Origin: JACPSX01 sp035288405 [NCBI: bacterium]
Lineage (GTDB): Bacteria > JACPSX01
Length of the DNA stretch: 8,048 nt
NCBI GenBank assembly: GCA_035288405.1
Contig: DATEAK010000257.1
Location: forward strand, 1 to 8,048
Direction of reading: 5' to 3'
Every line of letters starts with the position of its first letter. Position 1 is the first letter of the stretch. Shown piece by piece: positions 1-7,023 of the stretch. A model generated the notes under the pieces. That model had not been told where the DNA came from and ran no database searches. It saw only the letters and a program-made list of their open reading frames with translations. Both the position numbers and the translations under genes were made by a program.

Positions 1-645
1 CAGGGGCAGCAAAATGCGGATATCCAGCGCCGATTGGAACAGAACGAGCGCCAACTTACAGAGATCCGCGGGGGCTTGGCGCGTCTGACGGCATCCCCAG
101 CACAGAGTTCCCAAAGAGATCCGTCTCTTTCCCAATTTTCTGCCCGGCTGGAGAGGATTGAGAAAGAATTGGGATTTTCCGGCGGAGAGGCTCCACCACC
201 CGCTGCCGGTGCTTCTCCTCCTTCCCCTGCAGTGAAAGCCCCTGCGGCGAGCTCGAAAGCGGAGGTGGAAAAACTCTACCGCCAAGCGTATGACCAGTTC
301 AGCTCTGAAGAGTACGATGACGCCTTAAAATCCTTTGCTACTCTTGTGGAACAGTACCCTCAGTCGAATCTCGCCAACAATGCCCTATACTGGAGCGGTG
401 AGGTTCATTACGTCCGTAAGGATTACCAGGGAGCGATTTCTTTCTTTCAGCAGGTTCTCGATCGCTATCCCAATGGGAATAAGGTCCCGGATGCGATGCT
501 AAAAAGAGCTCTCTCTCACTACCAGCTAAAGGATAATGCGAGCGCCCTCCGGCAACTCAACCGGGTTCTGGAGCGCTTTCCGCAGCACTACGTAGCCCGT
601 ACGGCCAAAGCCTATCTGGAGCGCATCCAAGGGAAGGGGAAATAG
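1..645 (+). CDS. cpoB: Tol-Pal system protein YbgF/CpoB, 3' part (5' end outside window)
   Basis: The frame is open from base 1, so this is the last 214 residues of a longer protein. A TTG at 34 is internal and is not the likely start. The visible part begins with a Gln/Glu/Arg-rich stretch of coiled-coil character (about residues 1-60), then a Pro/Ala-rich linker (about 61-80). The C-terminal half holds three tetratricopeptide repeats, about residues 88-121, 125-158 and 162-195, with typical pieces such as YDDALKSF, DYQGAISFFQQVL and NASALRQLNRVLERFP. This layout (signal peptide, coiled coil, linker, three TPRs) is that of YbgF/CpoB, a periplasmic protein that works with TolA and Pal and links outer-membrane constriction to peptidoglycan synthesis. 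The signal peptide would lie upstream. pal and tolB are expected just before it, which I infer from common gene order. Another TPR protein of the outer-membrane assembly type is less likely given the linker and coiled coil. Confidence 0.88.
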   Translation, partial: QGQQNADIQRRLEQNERQLTEIRGGLARLTASPAQSSQRDPSLSQFSARLERIEKELGFSGGEAPPPAAGASPPSPAVKAPAASSKAEVEKLYRQAYDQFSSEEYDDALKSFATLVEQYPQSNLANNALYWSGEVHYVRKDYQGAISFFQQVLDRYPNGNKVPDAMLKRALSHYQLKDNASALRQLNRVLERFPQHYVARTAKAYLERIQGKGK

Positions 646-664
646 ACCCGGGTTCCATTCGCCC

Positions 665-2080
665 ATGACTGCCAAACCATCTGCCAACAAACTCTGGGGA
701 GGCCGGTTCCAGCAGGTCACGGACCGCCGGGTGGAGCTTTTCACCGCCTCCATTCCCTATGACTGGCGCCTCTACCGACACGACATTGCGGGCAGCATTG
801 CTCATTGCCGGATGCTCGGACAGTGCGGGATTATTTCTCCCGAAGAAACCGAGACCATCGTGGCCGGCCTGGAGGCGATCCGCGACGAGATGGAGCGTGA
901 GATCCAGGAAGGTCGTTTTGTTCCCGACCCTTCTCTAGAGGATATCCACACGACCATCGAGCAGCGGCTTCTGGAAAAGATAGGTCCGGCGAGCGGGAAG
1001 TTGCATACGGCTCGCAGTCGAAACGACCAGATTGCCTTAGACCTGAGATTGTACCTGCGTGATGAAATCGATCAGGTCGCTTCCTTGCTGCGCGGATTCC
1101 AAAAAGCCCTGGTGGCCCGGGCCCGGGAAACCAGCGATGTCATCATGCCCGGCTATACCCACCTGCAACGCGCCCAGCCGGTTGTGGTGGCCCATCACTT
1201 TCTGGCCTACTACGACATGGCGGAGAGGGATCGCAATCGTCTGAGGGACTGCCGTACCCGGGTCAATATTCTCCCGCTTGGAGCCGGAGCTCTGGCAGGC
1301 TCTTCGTTTCCCCTTGACCGAGGGATGGTAGCCCGCAGTTTGGGTTTTGATGCGGTATCCACGAATAGCTTGGACAGCGTCTCGGATCGCGACTTCGTGG
1401 TGGAATTCTTATCCGCGGCTGCTCTGATTATGGTGCACTTGAGCCGCCTTGGTGAGGAGTTGGTGTTGTGGTCCTCATCCGAGTTCGGGTTTGTGGAGCT
1501 GCCGGAAAGCTTCTGCACCGGAAGCAGCATCATGCCGCAAAAACGAAATCCGGATGTTCCTGAATTGGTGCGCGGCAAAGCGGGGCGGGTCTTTGGTGCG
1601 CTGATGGCACTCCTCACGATTCTCAAGGGGCTTCCCTTGTCCTACAACCGCGACTTGCAGGAAGATAAGGAGCCTCTCTTCGAAGCGATCGACACGGTGA
1701 AGGGGTGCCTGGAGATCATGGCTCCCGCTGTGGAAGGGATGCGGATTGATTCCGCCCGTCTTTTGCAGGCTGCCCGTCAGGGCTTCTTGACGGCCACCGA
1801 GGTGGCTGATTACCTGGTCCGCAAGGGGCTTCCTTTCCGCGAGGCCCATCGGATCGTGGGCAAAGCCGTGGTCGAGGCCGCCCGCAGGAACGCGGAGTTG
1901 GGAGACTTGAGCCTGAAGGAACTGCGTTCTCTGTCCCCGGCGTTCGAGGAGGATGTTCGGGCGGTCCTGGATGTCCAAAATTCCGTTGCCAGTAAAAACC
2001 TTCCTGGAGGAACGGCCCCGGCGAAGGTTAGAGAGCGTATTGTCCAAATCGAAGAAGAGTGGCGGAGGGAGGCAAAGTGA
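665..2080 (+). CDS. argH: Argininosuccinate lyase
   Basis: A 471-residue cytoplasmic enzyme of the fumarase/aspartase superfamily. It splits argininosuccinate into arginine and fumarate, the last step of arginine synthesis. The length is normal for the family (about 460-470). The N-terminus carries the typical KLWGGRF (residues 9-15). Further motifs are TARSRND (115-121), GYTHLQRAQP (163-172, with His166 as the expected general acid/base region) and the superfamily signature GSSIMPQKRNPD (286-297) with catalytic Ser287. The usual MPQKKNPD reads MPQKRNPD here, a mild change. The C-terminal NSVASKNLPGGT (439-450) also fits. ATG 665 is chosen because it places the KLWGGRF motif normally and no in-frame start lies between it and the ybgF stop 19 bases upstream. 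It has no clear Shine-Dalgarno sequence at normal spacing (GGGAAGGGG lies about 24 bases away). The gene overlaps the next one by four bases, so the two are probably translationally coupled. argG is not in the window. Confidence 0.97.
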   Translation: MTAKPSANKLWGGRFQQVTDRRVELFTASIPYDWRLYRHDIAGSIAHCRMLGQCGIISPEETETIVAGLEAIRDEMEREIQEGRFVPDPSLEDIHTTIEQRLLEKIGPASGKLHTARSRNDQIALDLRLYLRDEIDQVASLLRGFQKALVARARETSDVIMPGYTHLQRAQPVVVAHHFLAYYDMAERDRNRLRDCRTRVNILPLGAGALAGSSFPLDRGMVARSLGFDAVSTNSLDSVSDRDFVVEFLSAAALIMVHLSRLGEELVLWSSSEFGFVELPESFCTGSSIMPQKRNPDVPELVRGKAGRVFGALMALLTILKGLPLSYNRDLQEDKEPLFEAIDTVKGCLEIMAPAVEGMRIDSARLLQAARQGFLTATEVADYLVRKGLPFREAHRIVGKAVVEAARRNAELGDLSLKELRSLSPAFEEDVRAVLDVQNSVASKNLPGGTAPAKVRERIVQIEEEWRREAK

Positions 2081-2226
2081 GGCGTCTCATCGTCGCTTTC
2101 CTGTTGGTTTGCCTGGCCCTCACAGCGGGGTGTGGAAAGAAAGGTCCCCCGATCGCTCCGGAGGATGTGAAACCGAAAGACAAGCCTCGCCCGTCTTCCT
2201 CCTTCGGTACCGAAAGCCTTCGATAG
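2077..2226 (+). CDS. lptM: Small LptM-like (YifL-like) outer-membrane lipoprotein
   Basis: A 49-residue reading frame starting at GTG 2077, which shares GTGA with the argH stop. A strong purine-rich site, GGAGGGAGG (2064-2072), sits 4 bases before the start. Residues 1-18 form a short lipoprotein signal peptide: Arg-Arg after the start, then a Leu/Val/Ala-rich core. It ends in a lipobox-like TAGC with Cys19 as the lipidation site; Thr at -3 is less usual than Leu. The sequence after the cysteine, CGKKGPPIAP, matches the conserved C-G-x-K-G-P-L-x-x-P start of mature LptM/YifL. The rest (about residues 29-49) is charged and Pro/Ser-rich and looks disordered. In E. coli, LptM helps mature the LptDE lipopolysaccharide export complex. 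A position next to lysA is common for this family, which supports the call. The family is well supported, but the exact function in this organism is inferred. Confidence 0.82.
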   Translation: MRRLIVAFLLVCLALTAGCGKKGPPIAPEDVKPKDKPRPSSSFGTESLR

Positions 2227-2247
2227 CCTCCTGGTTCGTGGAGGAGA

Positions 2248-2276
2248 TTGACACGTTCCAGAGGGTATGCTAGCGT
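2248..2276 (+). promoter_or_regulatory. Candidate sigma-70-type promoter for lysA and the dap genes
   Basis: A perfect -35 hexamer TTGACA (2248-2253) is followed after 17 bases by TAGCGT (2271-2276). TAGCGT matches the -10 consensus at only 3 of 6 bases but is preceded by TGC, the TGn of an extended -10. The site lies in the only sizeable non-coding gap before lysA and would leave an untranslated leader of roughly 60 bases. A second reading, TATGCT at 2266, would give only a 12-base spacer and is less likely. No terminator is visible between the lptM-like gene and this site, so read-through from argH is also possible. Confidence 0.45.
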
Positions 2277-2343
2277 GAGTAACCCCTTGGGATCTGATTG
2301 AAGAACCAACTGCAACGTACGAACACCAATCGAGAGGGGATTC

Positions 2344-3615
2344 ATGCAAAACAGTTTTGCCTACCGGGATCGGCTTCTTTATTGCGAAGGGCTCTCGGTC
2401 GCTCAAATAGCCGGCCGGATCGGAACTCCGTTTTATCTTTACAGCAGTCAATCCATGCAGGAGCAGTTTCGGGATTATGATCGGGCTTTCGCCTCGATTC
2501 CTCATGTTATTTGCTTCTCCATGAAAGCCAACTCGAACTTGGCTGTCGTCCGCCTGTTTGTCAATGAAGGAGGAGGAGTGGACATCGTCTCCGGGGGAGA
2601 ACTCTTCCGGGCCGTACGGGCCGGCGCTGATCCCAAGAAAATCGTCTTCTCCGGCGTCGGAAAGACCCGCGAGGAGATTGCCGGGGCTCTGAAGTCCGGG
2701 ATCCTGATGTTGAACGTGGAGTCTTTGCCGGAGCTGAGAACCATCGACCATGTGGCCCAGGAGCTCGGCCTCAAAGCTCCCGTGGCGCTGCGGATCAATC
2801 CGGACGTGGATCCTCACACGCACGACTACACCGCCACGGGGAAGAAAGAGAGCAAGTTCGGTATCGACTTGGACCAAGCCATGGACGGTTATCGTTTAAC
2901 CCGGAGCCTCAATCACCTCGAGGTGGTCGGCGTCGACGTTCATATTGGTTCCCAGATCACTGAAGTAGAGCCTTACGAGTTGGCCCTTGTCAAAGTGAAG
3001 TCCTTCGTCGATCAGTTGCGCAGCGAGGGTTTCGGGATTCGCTACTTCGACTTCGGCGGGGGATTGGGGATTCCGTATAAGGATGAGAAACCCCCATCTC
3101 CTCGGGAATTTGCCGATCGTGTTCTGCCGATCCTTTCTGCTATGGACGTCACGGTGATCTTCGAGCCCGGCCGTTTTCTGGTGGGTAACGGAGGGATCCT
3201 CGTTTGTAAGGTTCTCTACGTGAAGGATTCCAATGCCAGGAGCCATGTCATCGTGGATGCGGCCATGAATGATCTGATCCGGCCGAGTCTCTACGGGGCT
3301 TATCAGGAGATCATCCCCGTATCGTTGCCGTTGGAAACGGACCGCCGTGTAACAGCCGACGTGGTGGGACCGGTGTGCGAGAGCGGTGATTTCCTGGGCA
3401 AGGACAGGGAAATTCCCCCGGTTCAGGTCGGGGATATGCTGGCGGTGTTGGGTGCCGGGGCCTACGGTTTTACAATGTCCTCCAATTACAACTCCCGGCC
3501 CAGAGTGCCCGAGGCGCTGGTCCGGGGGGGGGAATTCCACGTGGTGCGCCGCCGCGAAACTTTTGAGGACCTGGTTCGCGGCGAAGAAATCCCCATGTTT
3601 TTGCGGGGAGGCTAG
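2344..3615 (+). CDS. lysA: Diaminopimelate decarboxylase
   Basis: A 423-residue PLP enzyme of the alanine-racemase-fold (group IV) decarboxylases. It converts meso-2,6-diaminopimelate to lysine and CO2 in the cytoplasm. The PLP lysine is Lys61 in FSMKANSN. Other family landmarks are HIGSQ (200-204), the phosphate-binding FDFGGGLGIPY (236-245 region), EPGR (274-277), CESGD with Cys345 (the residue donated across the dimer interface) and GAYGF (372-376). The specificity-related CESGD and the length (about 415-425) favour LysA over ornithine/arginine decarboxylases of the same fold. Start ATG 2344 is preceded by GAGAGGGG, 5 bases away. The gene is probably the first of the lysA-dapA-dapB-dapL unit, with a promoter candidate upstream and dapA starting 17 bases after its stop. 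A run of nine G (3524-3532) near the 3' end leaves the frame intact. Confidence 0.97.
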   Translation: MQNSFAYRDRLLYCEGLSVAQIAGRIGTPFYLYSSQSMQEQFRDYDRAFASIPHVICFSMKANSNLAVVRLFVNEGGGVDIVSGGELFRAVRAGADPKKIVFSGVGKTREEIAGALKSGILMLNVESLPELRTIDHVAQELGLKAPVALRINPDVDPHTHDYTATGKKESKFGIDLDQAMDGYRLTRSLNHLEVVGVDVHIGSQITEVEPYELALVKVKSFVDQLRSEGFGIRYFDFGGGLGIPYKDEKPPSPREFADRVLPILSAMDVTVIFEPGRFLVGNGGILVCKVLYVKDSNARSHVIVDAAMNDLIRPSLYGAYQEIIPVSLPLETDRRVTADVVGPVCESGDFLGKDREIPPVQVGDMLAVLGAGAYGFTMSSNYNSRPRVPEALVRGGEFHVVRRRETFEDLVRGEEIPMFLRGG

Positions 3616-3632
3616 GTAAGGAGGACTCACTG

Positions 3633-4508
3633 ATGTTTCGAGGTTCCATCGTTGCCATTGTGACACCCTTCCGGGACGGGAGGGTGGACGAACAAGCGTT
3701 TCGCAAACTCATTGAGTTCCATGTTCGGGAAGGAACCGATGCGATCGTTCCTTGCGGGACAACCGGTGAATCTGCCACTCTCTCGCACGAAGAGCATGAG
3801 CGGGTCGTGGAAATTGCGATTGAAACCACAGCGAAAAGAATTCCGGTCATTGCCGGTACCGGGTCCAACTCCACGGCGGAAGCCGTGCGGCTTACGCGGC
3901 ATGCCCGCAAAGCAGGAGCCGATGGCGCTCTCCTGATTACCCCATACTACAACAAGCCTACACAGGAAGGGCTCTACCAGCACTTTCAATCTGTAGCGGC
4001 GGCTGCCGATATTCCCATCATCCTGTATAACGTTCCCTCGCGGACGGGAGTGAATTTGCTTCCTCAGACGATTGCTCGACTGACCGGGGTTTCCAATATC
4101 GTGGCTGTTAAAGAAGCCTCGGGTTCCCTCACCCAGGTCTCCGAGATCGTGGCCTTGTGCGGGGAGAAAATCACGGTTCTGTCGGGGGACGATCCTCTGA
4201 CTCTCCCCATGCTGGCCTTGGGGGCTCGCGGTGTGATCTCGGTGACCGCCAACGTGGTTCCTGCTCAAGTGGCTGCTCTGATCAAAGCGTTTGACAAGGG
4301 AGATCTGGCCCAGGCGCGGGAGATTCACTACCACCTGCGACCCCTGAACGATGCGATGTTTTACGAAACGAATCCGATCCCGGTGAAGACGACTCTGGGG
4401 CTTATGGGGATGATTCAGCCCGAGGTGAGACTGCCGCTGTGCCCGATGGGAGAAGCAAACCTCGCCAAGCTGAAAGTGGTCCTGCAGGAATACGGACTCC
4501 TCAAGTGA
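3633..4508 (+). CDS. dapA: 4-hydroxy-tetrahydrodipicolinate synthase
   Basis: A 291-residue (beta/alpha)8-barrel class I aldolase that condenses pyruvate with aspartate-4-semialdehyde, the first committed step of diaminopimelate and lysine synthesis. The Schiff-base lysine is Lys160 in VAVKEASG. The catalytic triad residues are visible as Thr44 in CGTTGES, Tyr132 in LYNVPSRTG, and Tyr106 in TPYYNKP, the tyrosine shared across the dimer interface. Arg137 is the substrate-binding arginine. The length matches the family norm (about 290-295). Start ATG 3633 has an excellent Shine-Dalgarno AAGGAGG (3618-3624), 8 bases upstream. The gene lies 17 bases after lysA, with dapB following at once. Lysine feedback inhibition is known for many DapA enzymes, but I cannot judge it from this sequence. 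Related N-acetylneuraminate lyase or KDG aldolase functions are unlikely given the motif set and the dap context. Confidence 0.97.
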   Translation: MFRGSIVAIVTPFRDGRVDEQAFRKLIEFHVREGTDAIVPCGTTGESATLSHEEHERVVEIAIETTAKRIPVIAGTGSNSTAEAVRLTRHARKAGADGALLITPYYNKPTQEGLYQHFQSVAAAADIPIILYNVPSRTGVNLLPQTIARLTGVSNIVAVKEASGSLTQVSEIVALCGEKITVLSGDDPLTLPMLALGARGVISVTANVVPAQVAALIKAFDKGDLAQAREIHYHLRPLNDAMFYETNPIPVKTTLGLMGMIQPEVRLPLCPMGEANLAKLKVVLQEYGLLK

Positions 4509-4512
4509 AGGA
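4507..4512 (+). promoter_or_regulatory. Shine-Dalgarno site that decides the dapB start
   Basis: GAAGGA (4507-4512) overlaps the dapA stop codon and lies 7 bases before GTG 4520. It favours 4520 over the alternative GTG 4505, which overlaps the dapA stop (GTGA) but has no equally good site at normal distance. It is also compatible with GTG 4523. The arrangement suggests that ribosomes finishing dapA restart on dapB. Confidence 0.55.
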
Positions 4513-4519
4513 ATCGGCC

Positions 4520-5326
4520 GTGGTGCAGGCGATTGTCCAGGGCGCGGCCGGCAAGATGGGCCGCCGGTTGGTGGCCGTTCTCCATGAGGCCGGAGGCTTC
4601 ACTCTGAAGGGTGCCCTGGAGCGACCCGGAGCCGACGCCATCGGCAAGGATGCAGGGGAGCTGGCCGGAATCGGCCCCGTCGGGGTCTCCATCACGGAGC
4701 AGCTTGAGTCTCTCATTGCCGGAGCTCAGGTGATTTTTGACTTCAGCTCACCGCCCTCAGCTATGGCCGCCTTGAGAGTCGCAGCAGAGCGCAGCGTGGC
4801 CATGGTGATCGGGACCACAGGATTTTCACCGGAACAGGATAAGGAGGTCGAAAGTCTGGCTCACCGCACCCGGGTGGTGAAGTCTCCCAACATGAGTCTG
4901 GGGGTCAACGTCCTCTACCGGATCCTGGAAAAGGCTGTGGCCTCTCTGGGAGAAGGATACGATGTGGAAATTGTCGAAATGCATCACCGTCTCAAGAAAG
5001 ATGCTCCGAGCGGTACGGCTTTGCACTTGGCTCAGGTGGTGGCCGGTGCCTTGAAACGTCCGTGGCCGGGGACCGGGATTTTCGGGCGCCGTGGAATCAC
5101 CGGTGAGAGGACTTCGCAGGAAATTGGAGTGCATGCTGTGCGGGGCGGAGACGTGGTAGGTGAACACCTGGTGGTTCTGGCGGGCCCTGGTGAGCGACTG
5201 GAACTGGTGCACCGGGCTCATAGCCGGGATACCTTTGCCTGGGGGGCCGTACGAGCAGCCCTCTGGCTCTTAAGCAAACCGCCGGGACTTTATGACATGG
5301 AAGACGTGTTGGGACTCAAACCCTAA
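4520..5326 (+). CDS. dapB: 4-hydroxy-tetrahydrodipicolinate reductase
   Basis: A 268-residue NAD(P)H-dependent reductase that turns the DapA product into tetrahydrodipicolinate. From GTG 4520 the N-terminus reads MVQAIVQGAAGKMGRR. This places the dinucleotide-binding loop GAAGKMG at residues 8-14, as in the family, and gives a normal length (about 265-273). Other motifs are GTTGF (98-102) and EMHHRLKKDAPSGTA (153-167). The latter contains the catalytic His155 and Lys159 and the substrate-binding SGT loop. The frame stays open back to GTG 4439 inside dapA, but that extension has no family resemblance. GTG 4505 (273 residues) and GTG 4523 are alternative starts. The gene starts 11 bases after the dapA stop and is followed 12 bases later by the aminotransferase gene. 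Confidence 0.95.
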   Translation: MVQAIVQGAAGKMGRRLVAVLHEAGGFTLKGALERPGADAIGKDAGELAGIGPVGVSITEQLESLIAGAQVIFDFSSPPSAMAALRVAAERSVAMVIGTTGFSPEQDKEVESLAHRTRVVKSPNMSLGVNVLYRILEKAVASLGEGYDVEIVEMHHRLKKDAPSGTALHLAQVVAGALKRPWPGTGIFGRRGITGERTSQEIGVHAVRGGDVVGEHLVVLAGPGERLELVHRAHSRDTFAWGAVRAALWLLSKPPGLYDMEDVLGLKP

Positions 5327-5338
5327 AAGGAGGTTTCG

Positions 5339-6514
5339 GTGACCGCAGCGTCCTTTGCTCTGGCTGATCGACTGAATCAACTGCCTCCCTACCTTTTTGC
5401 TGAGATTGACCGCATGCGCAAAGAGGCTCAGGCGAAGGGAGCCGACATCATCGACTTGGGAATCGGGGATCCGGATCTGCCGACCTACCCGCACATCGTA
5501 AAACGTCTGCAAGAGGCGGCTGTGGACCCCTCCCATCATCGCTACCCTTCCTATGCAGGCATGGAGAGTTTCCGGAAGGCGGTATCCACTTGGTTCCAGA
5601 AACGATACGGGGTCACTCTCGATCCGAATGGAGAGATCATCTCCATGCTGGGCTCCAAAGAAGGGATCGGTCACATCCCTCTGGCCTTTGTGAATCCCGG
5701 TGATGTGGTTCTGGTGCCGGACCCCGGGTATCCTGTATATTTTTCGGGAACGGTTCTGGCCGGTGGGCGTCCGGTGCTGATGCCCCTACGCAGGGAGAAC
5801 CGCTTCTTGCCGGATTATTCTCAGATCGATGGGGCGGACCTGAAAAAAGCGAAGATGCTCTTTCTCAACTACCCGAACAACCCCACGGCTGCCGTGGCCC
5901 CTCTGGAGTTTCTCCGAGAGTCCGTCGAGTTCGCCCGTCGGCATCATCTGATCCTATGCCATGATGCGGCTTATAATGAGATGTCCTATGATGGATACCG
6001 GGCTCCGAGCCTCATGCAAGTGGAAGGGGGGAAGGAGGTAGGAATCGAATATCATTCCTTCTCCAAAACCTTCAATATGACTGGTTGGCGGGTGGCTTTC
6101 GCCTTGGGCAATCGCCAGATCCTTTCGGGTCTGGGGGCGGTCAAGGCAAATCTCGATTCAGGGGTCTTCGAAGCGATTCAGGAGGCCGGAATGGCTGCTC
6201 TTCTGGGCCCGCAAGAGGAACTGGAGGAAGTGCGGCGGATCTACACCCGGCGCCGCAATGTTCTTGTGGAAGGGTTGCAGAGAGCAGGCTTTCAAGTTGA
6301 AAAACCTCAAGCGACCTTTTATGTTTGGGTTCCCCTTCCCGCAGGAATCCGCTCCGTGGATTTTTGTGCCCGCCTTTTGCAGGAGGCCGCCATCGTGAGT
6401 ACTCCTGGGGTGGGCTTTGGGTCCTACGGGGAAGGATTTATCCGGTTCACACTGACGGTCTCCGAGGCCCGCCTTCAGGAGGCCGTGGAGCGCATCCGGG
6501 AGCTCCAGATCTGA
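5339..6514 (+). CDS. dapL: LL-diaminopimelate aminotransferase (DapL type)
   Basis: A 391-residue fold-type I, class I/II PLP aminotransferase. The PLP lysine is Lys243 in SFSKTFNMTGWR. Other cofactor residues are Asn181 (NYPNNPT), Asp209 (CHDAAY) and Tyr212, and Arg369 (GFIRFTL) is the expected substrate-carboxylate arginine. The N-terminal LPPYLFAEIDRMR, LGIGDPDLPT (40-49) and HRYPSYAGM closely resemble the DapL group that converts tetrahydrodipicolinate directly to LL-diaminopimelate with glutamate as amino donor. Position directly after dapA and dapB supports this over an alanine or aspartate aminotransferase; the exact substrate is inferred. No dapD or dapE is seen here, as expected for a DapL organism. 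Start GTG 5339 has a strong AAAAGGAGG (5325-5333), 5 bases upstream. The stop is 2 bases from the folK start. Confidence 0.9.
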   Translation: MTAASFALADRLNQLPPYLFAEIDRMRKEAQAKGADIIDLGIGDPDLPTYPHIVKRLQEAAVDPSHHRYPSYAGMESFRKAVSTWFQKRYGVTLDPNGEIISMLGSKEGIGHIPLAFVNPGDVVLVPDPGYPVYFSGTVLAGGRPVLMPLRRENRFLPDYSQIDGADLKKAKMLFLNYPNNPTAAVAPLEFLRESVEFARRHHLILCHDAAYNEMSYDGYRAPSLMQVEGGKEVGIEYHSFSKTFNMTGWRVAFALGNRQILSGLGAVKANLDSGVFEAIQEAGMAALLGPQEELEEVRRIYTRRRNVLVEGLQRAGFQVEKPQATFYVWVPLPAGIRSVDFCARLLQEAAIVSTPGVGFGSYGEGFIRFTLTVSEARLQEAVERIRELQI

Positions 6515-6516
6515 GC

Positions 6517-7023
6517 ATGCCTGTTGCCACGGTGGGGATCGGATCCAACCTGGGCGAGCCTGTAGCGAATTGCCGTCAGGCAATCCAGCTTCTGCAACGA
6601 TCGACAGATTTCCAGGTTCTACGGGTTTCTTCTCTGTATTACACGGAGCCGGTCGGTGTTCGCATGCAACCCTGGTTTGTCAATGGAGTCCTCTTGGCGC
6701 GAACCGATCTTGTCCCTGTGGAGGCACTGAGGGCTCTCAAAGCGATGGAAACCTATATGGGACGAAAGCCTGCGGAGCGCTGGGGTCCGCGCCTCATTGA
6801 TCTGGACCTGCTCTTGTACAACGATCGGGTCTATGAGGACGAGGAACTCCGAGTGCCTCATCCCCGGTTAACGGAGCGGCGGTTCGTCCTGGTTCCGCTG
6901 TTGGAAGTGAATCCAAGTGGGAGGCACCCGGAAACGGGAATCCCTTTTGCCGAGTCCCTGGCTAATTTGGGGCTCGGCCAGAAAGTGGAAAAGTTGACCG
7001 AGGACTCAGTCTGTGGTCACTGA
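6517..7023 (+). CDS. folK: 2-amino-4-hydroxy-6-hydroxymethyldihydropteridine diphosphokinase (HPPK)
   Basis: A 168-residue kinase that transfers pyrophosphate from ATP to 6-hydroxymethyl-7,8-dihydropterin in folate synthesis. Start ATG 6517 gives the family N-terminus VGIGSNLGEP (6-15). Further motifs are SLYYTEPVG (39-47), QPWFVNGV (51-58), RWGPRLIDLDLLLY (88-101, with Asp95 and Asp97 as the two magnesium ligands) and PHPRLTERRFVL (114-125). The length is normal for a stand-alone HPPK, with no fused DHPS or DHNA domain. The frame is open further upstream into dapL (to 6325), but that part is only an overlapping frame. The start lies 2 bases after the dapL stop and has a weak Shine-Dalgarno (GGGAG near 6498), so translation probably depends on coupling to dapL. 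The gene overlaps the next one by 11 bases. Confidence 0.96.
   Translation: MPVATVGIGSNLGEPVANCRQAIQLLQRSTDFQVLRVSSLYYTEPVGVRMQPWFVNGVLLARTDLVPVEALRALKAMETYMGRKPAERWGPRLIDLDLLLYNDRVYEDEELRVPHPRLTERRFVLVPLLEVNPSGRHPETGIPFAESLANLGLGQKVEKLTEDSVCGH

Noticed and set aside
2227-2244. CCTCC/GGAGG inverted repeat just after the lptM stop as a terminator
   Set aside because: The stem has only 5 base pairs with an 8-base loop and no T-run; it is followed directly by the promoter candidate.
1810-2877. Long antisense open frame (355 codons) on the minus strand across argH, lptM and lysA
   Set aside because: It runs opposite to three well-supported genes, its translation shows no family motifs, and long antisense frames are common in GC-rich coding DNA.
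2896-4334. Two further long minus-strand frames (256 and 235 codons) opposite lysA and dapA
   Set aside because: They are shadows of confident genes with all catalytic motifs; the translations have low-complexity, His/Arg-rich composition.
4439-4519. Longer dapB start inside dapA
   Set aside because: The extra 27 residues do not resemble DapB and come from an overlapping frame of dapA; the family start and a Shine-Dalgarno site fit GTG 4520.
6325-6516. 5' extension of the folK frame into dapL, suggesting a fusion protein
   Set aside because: The extension lies in another frame of the dapL 3' end, and the HPPK family N-terminus begins at ATG 6517.
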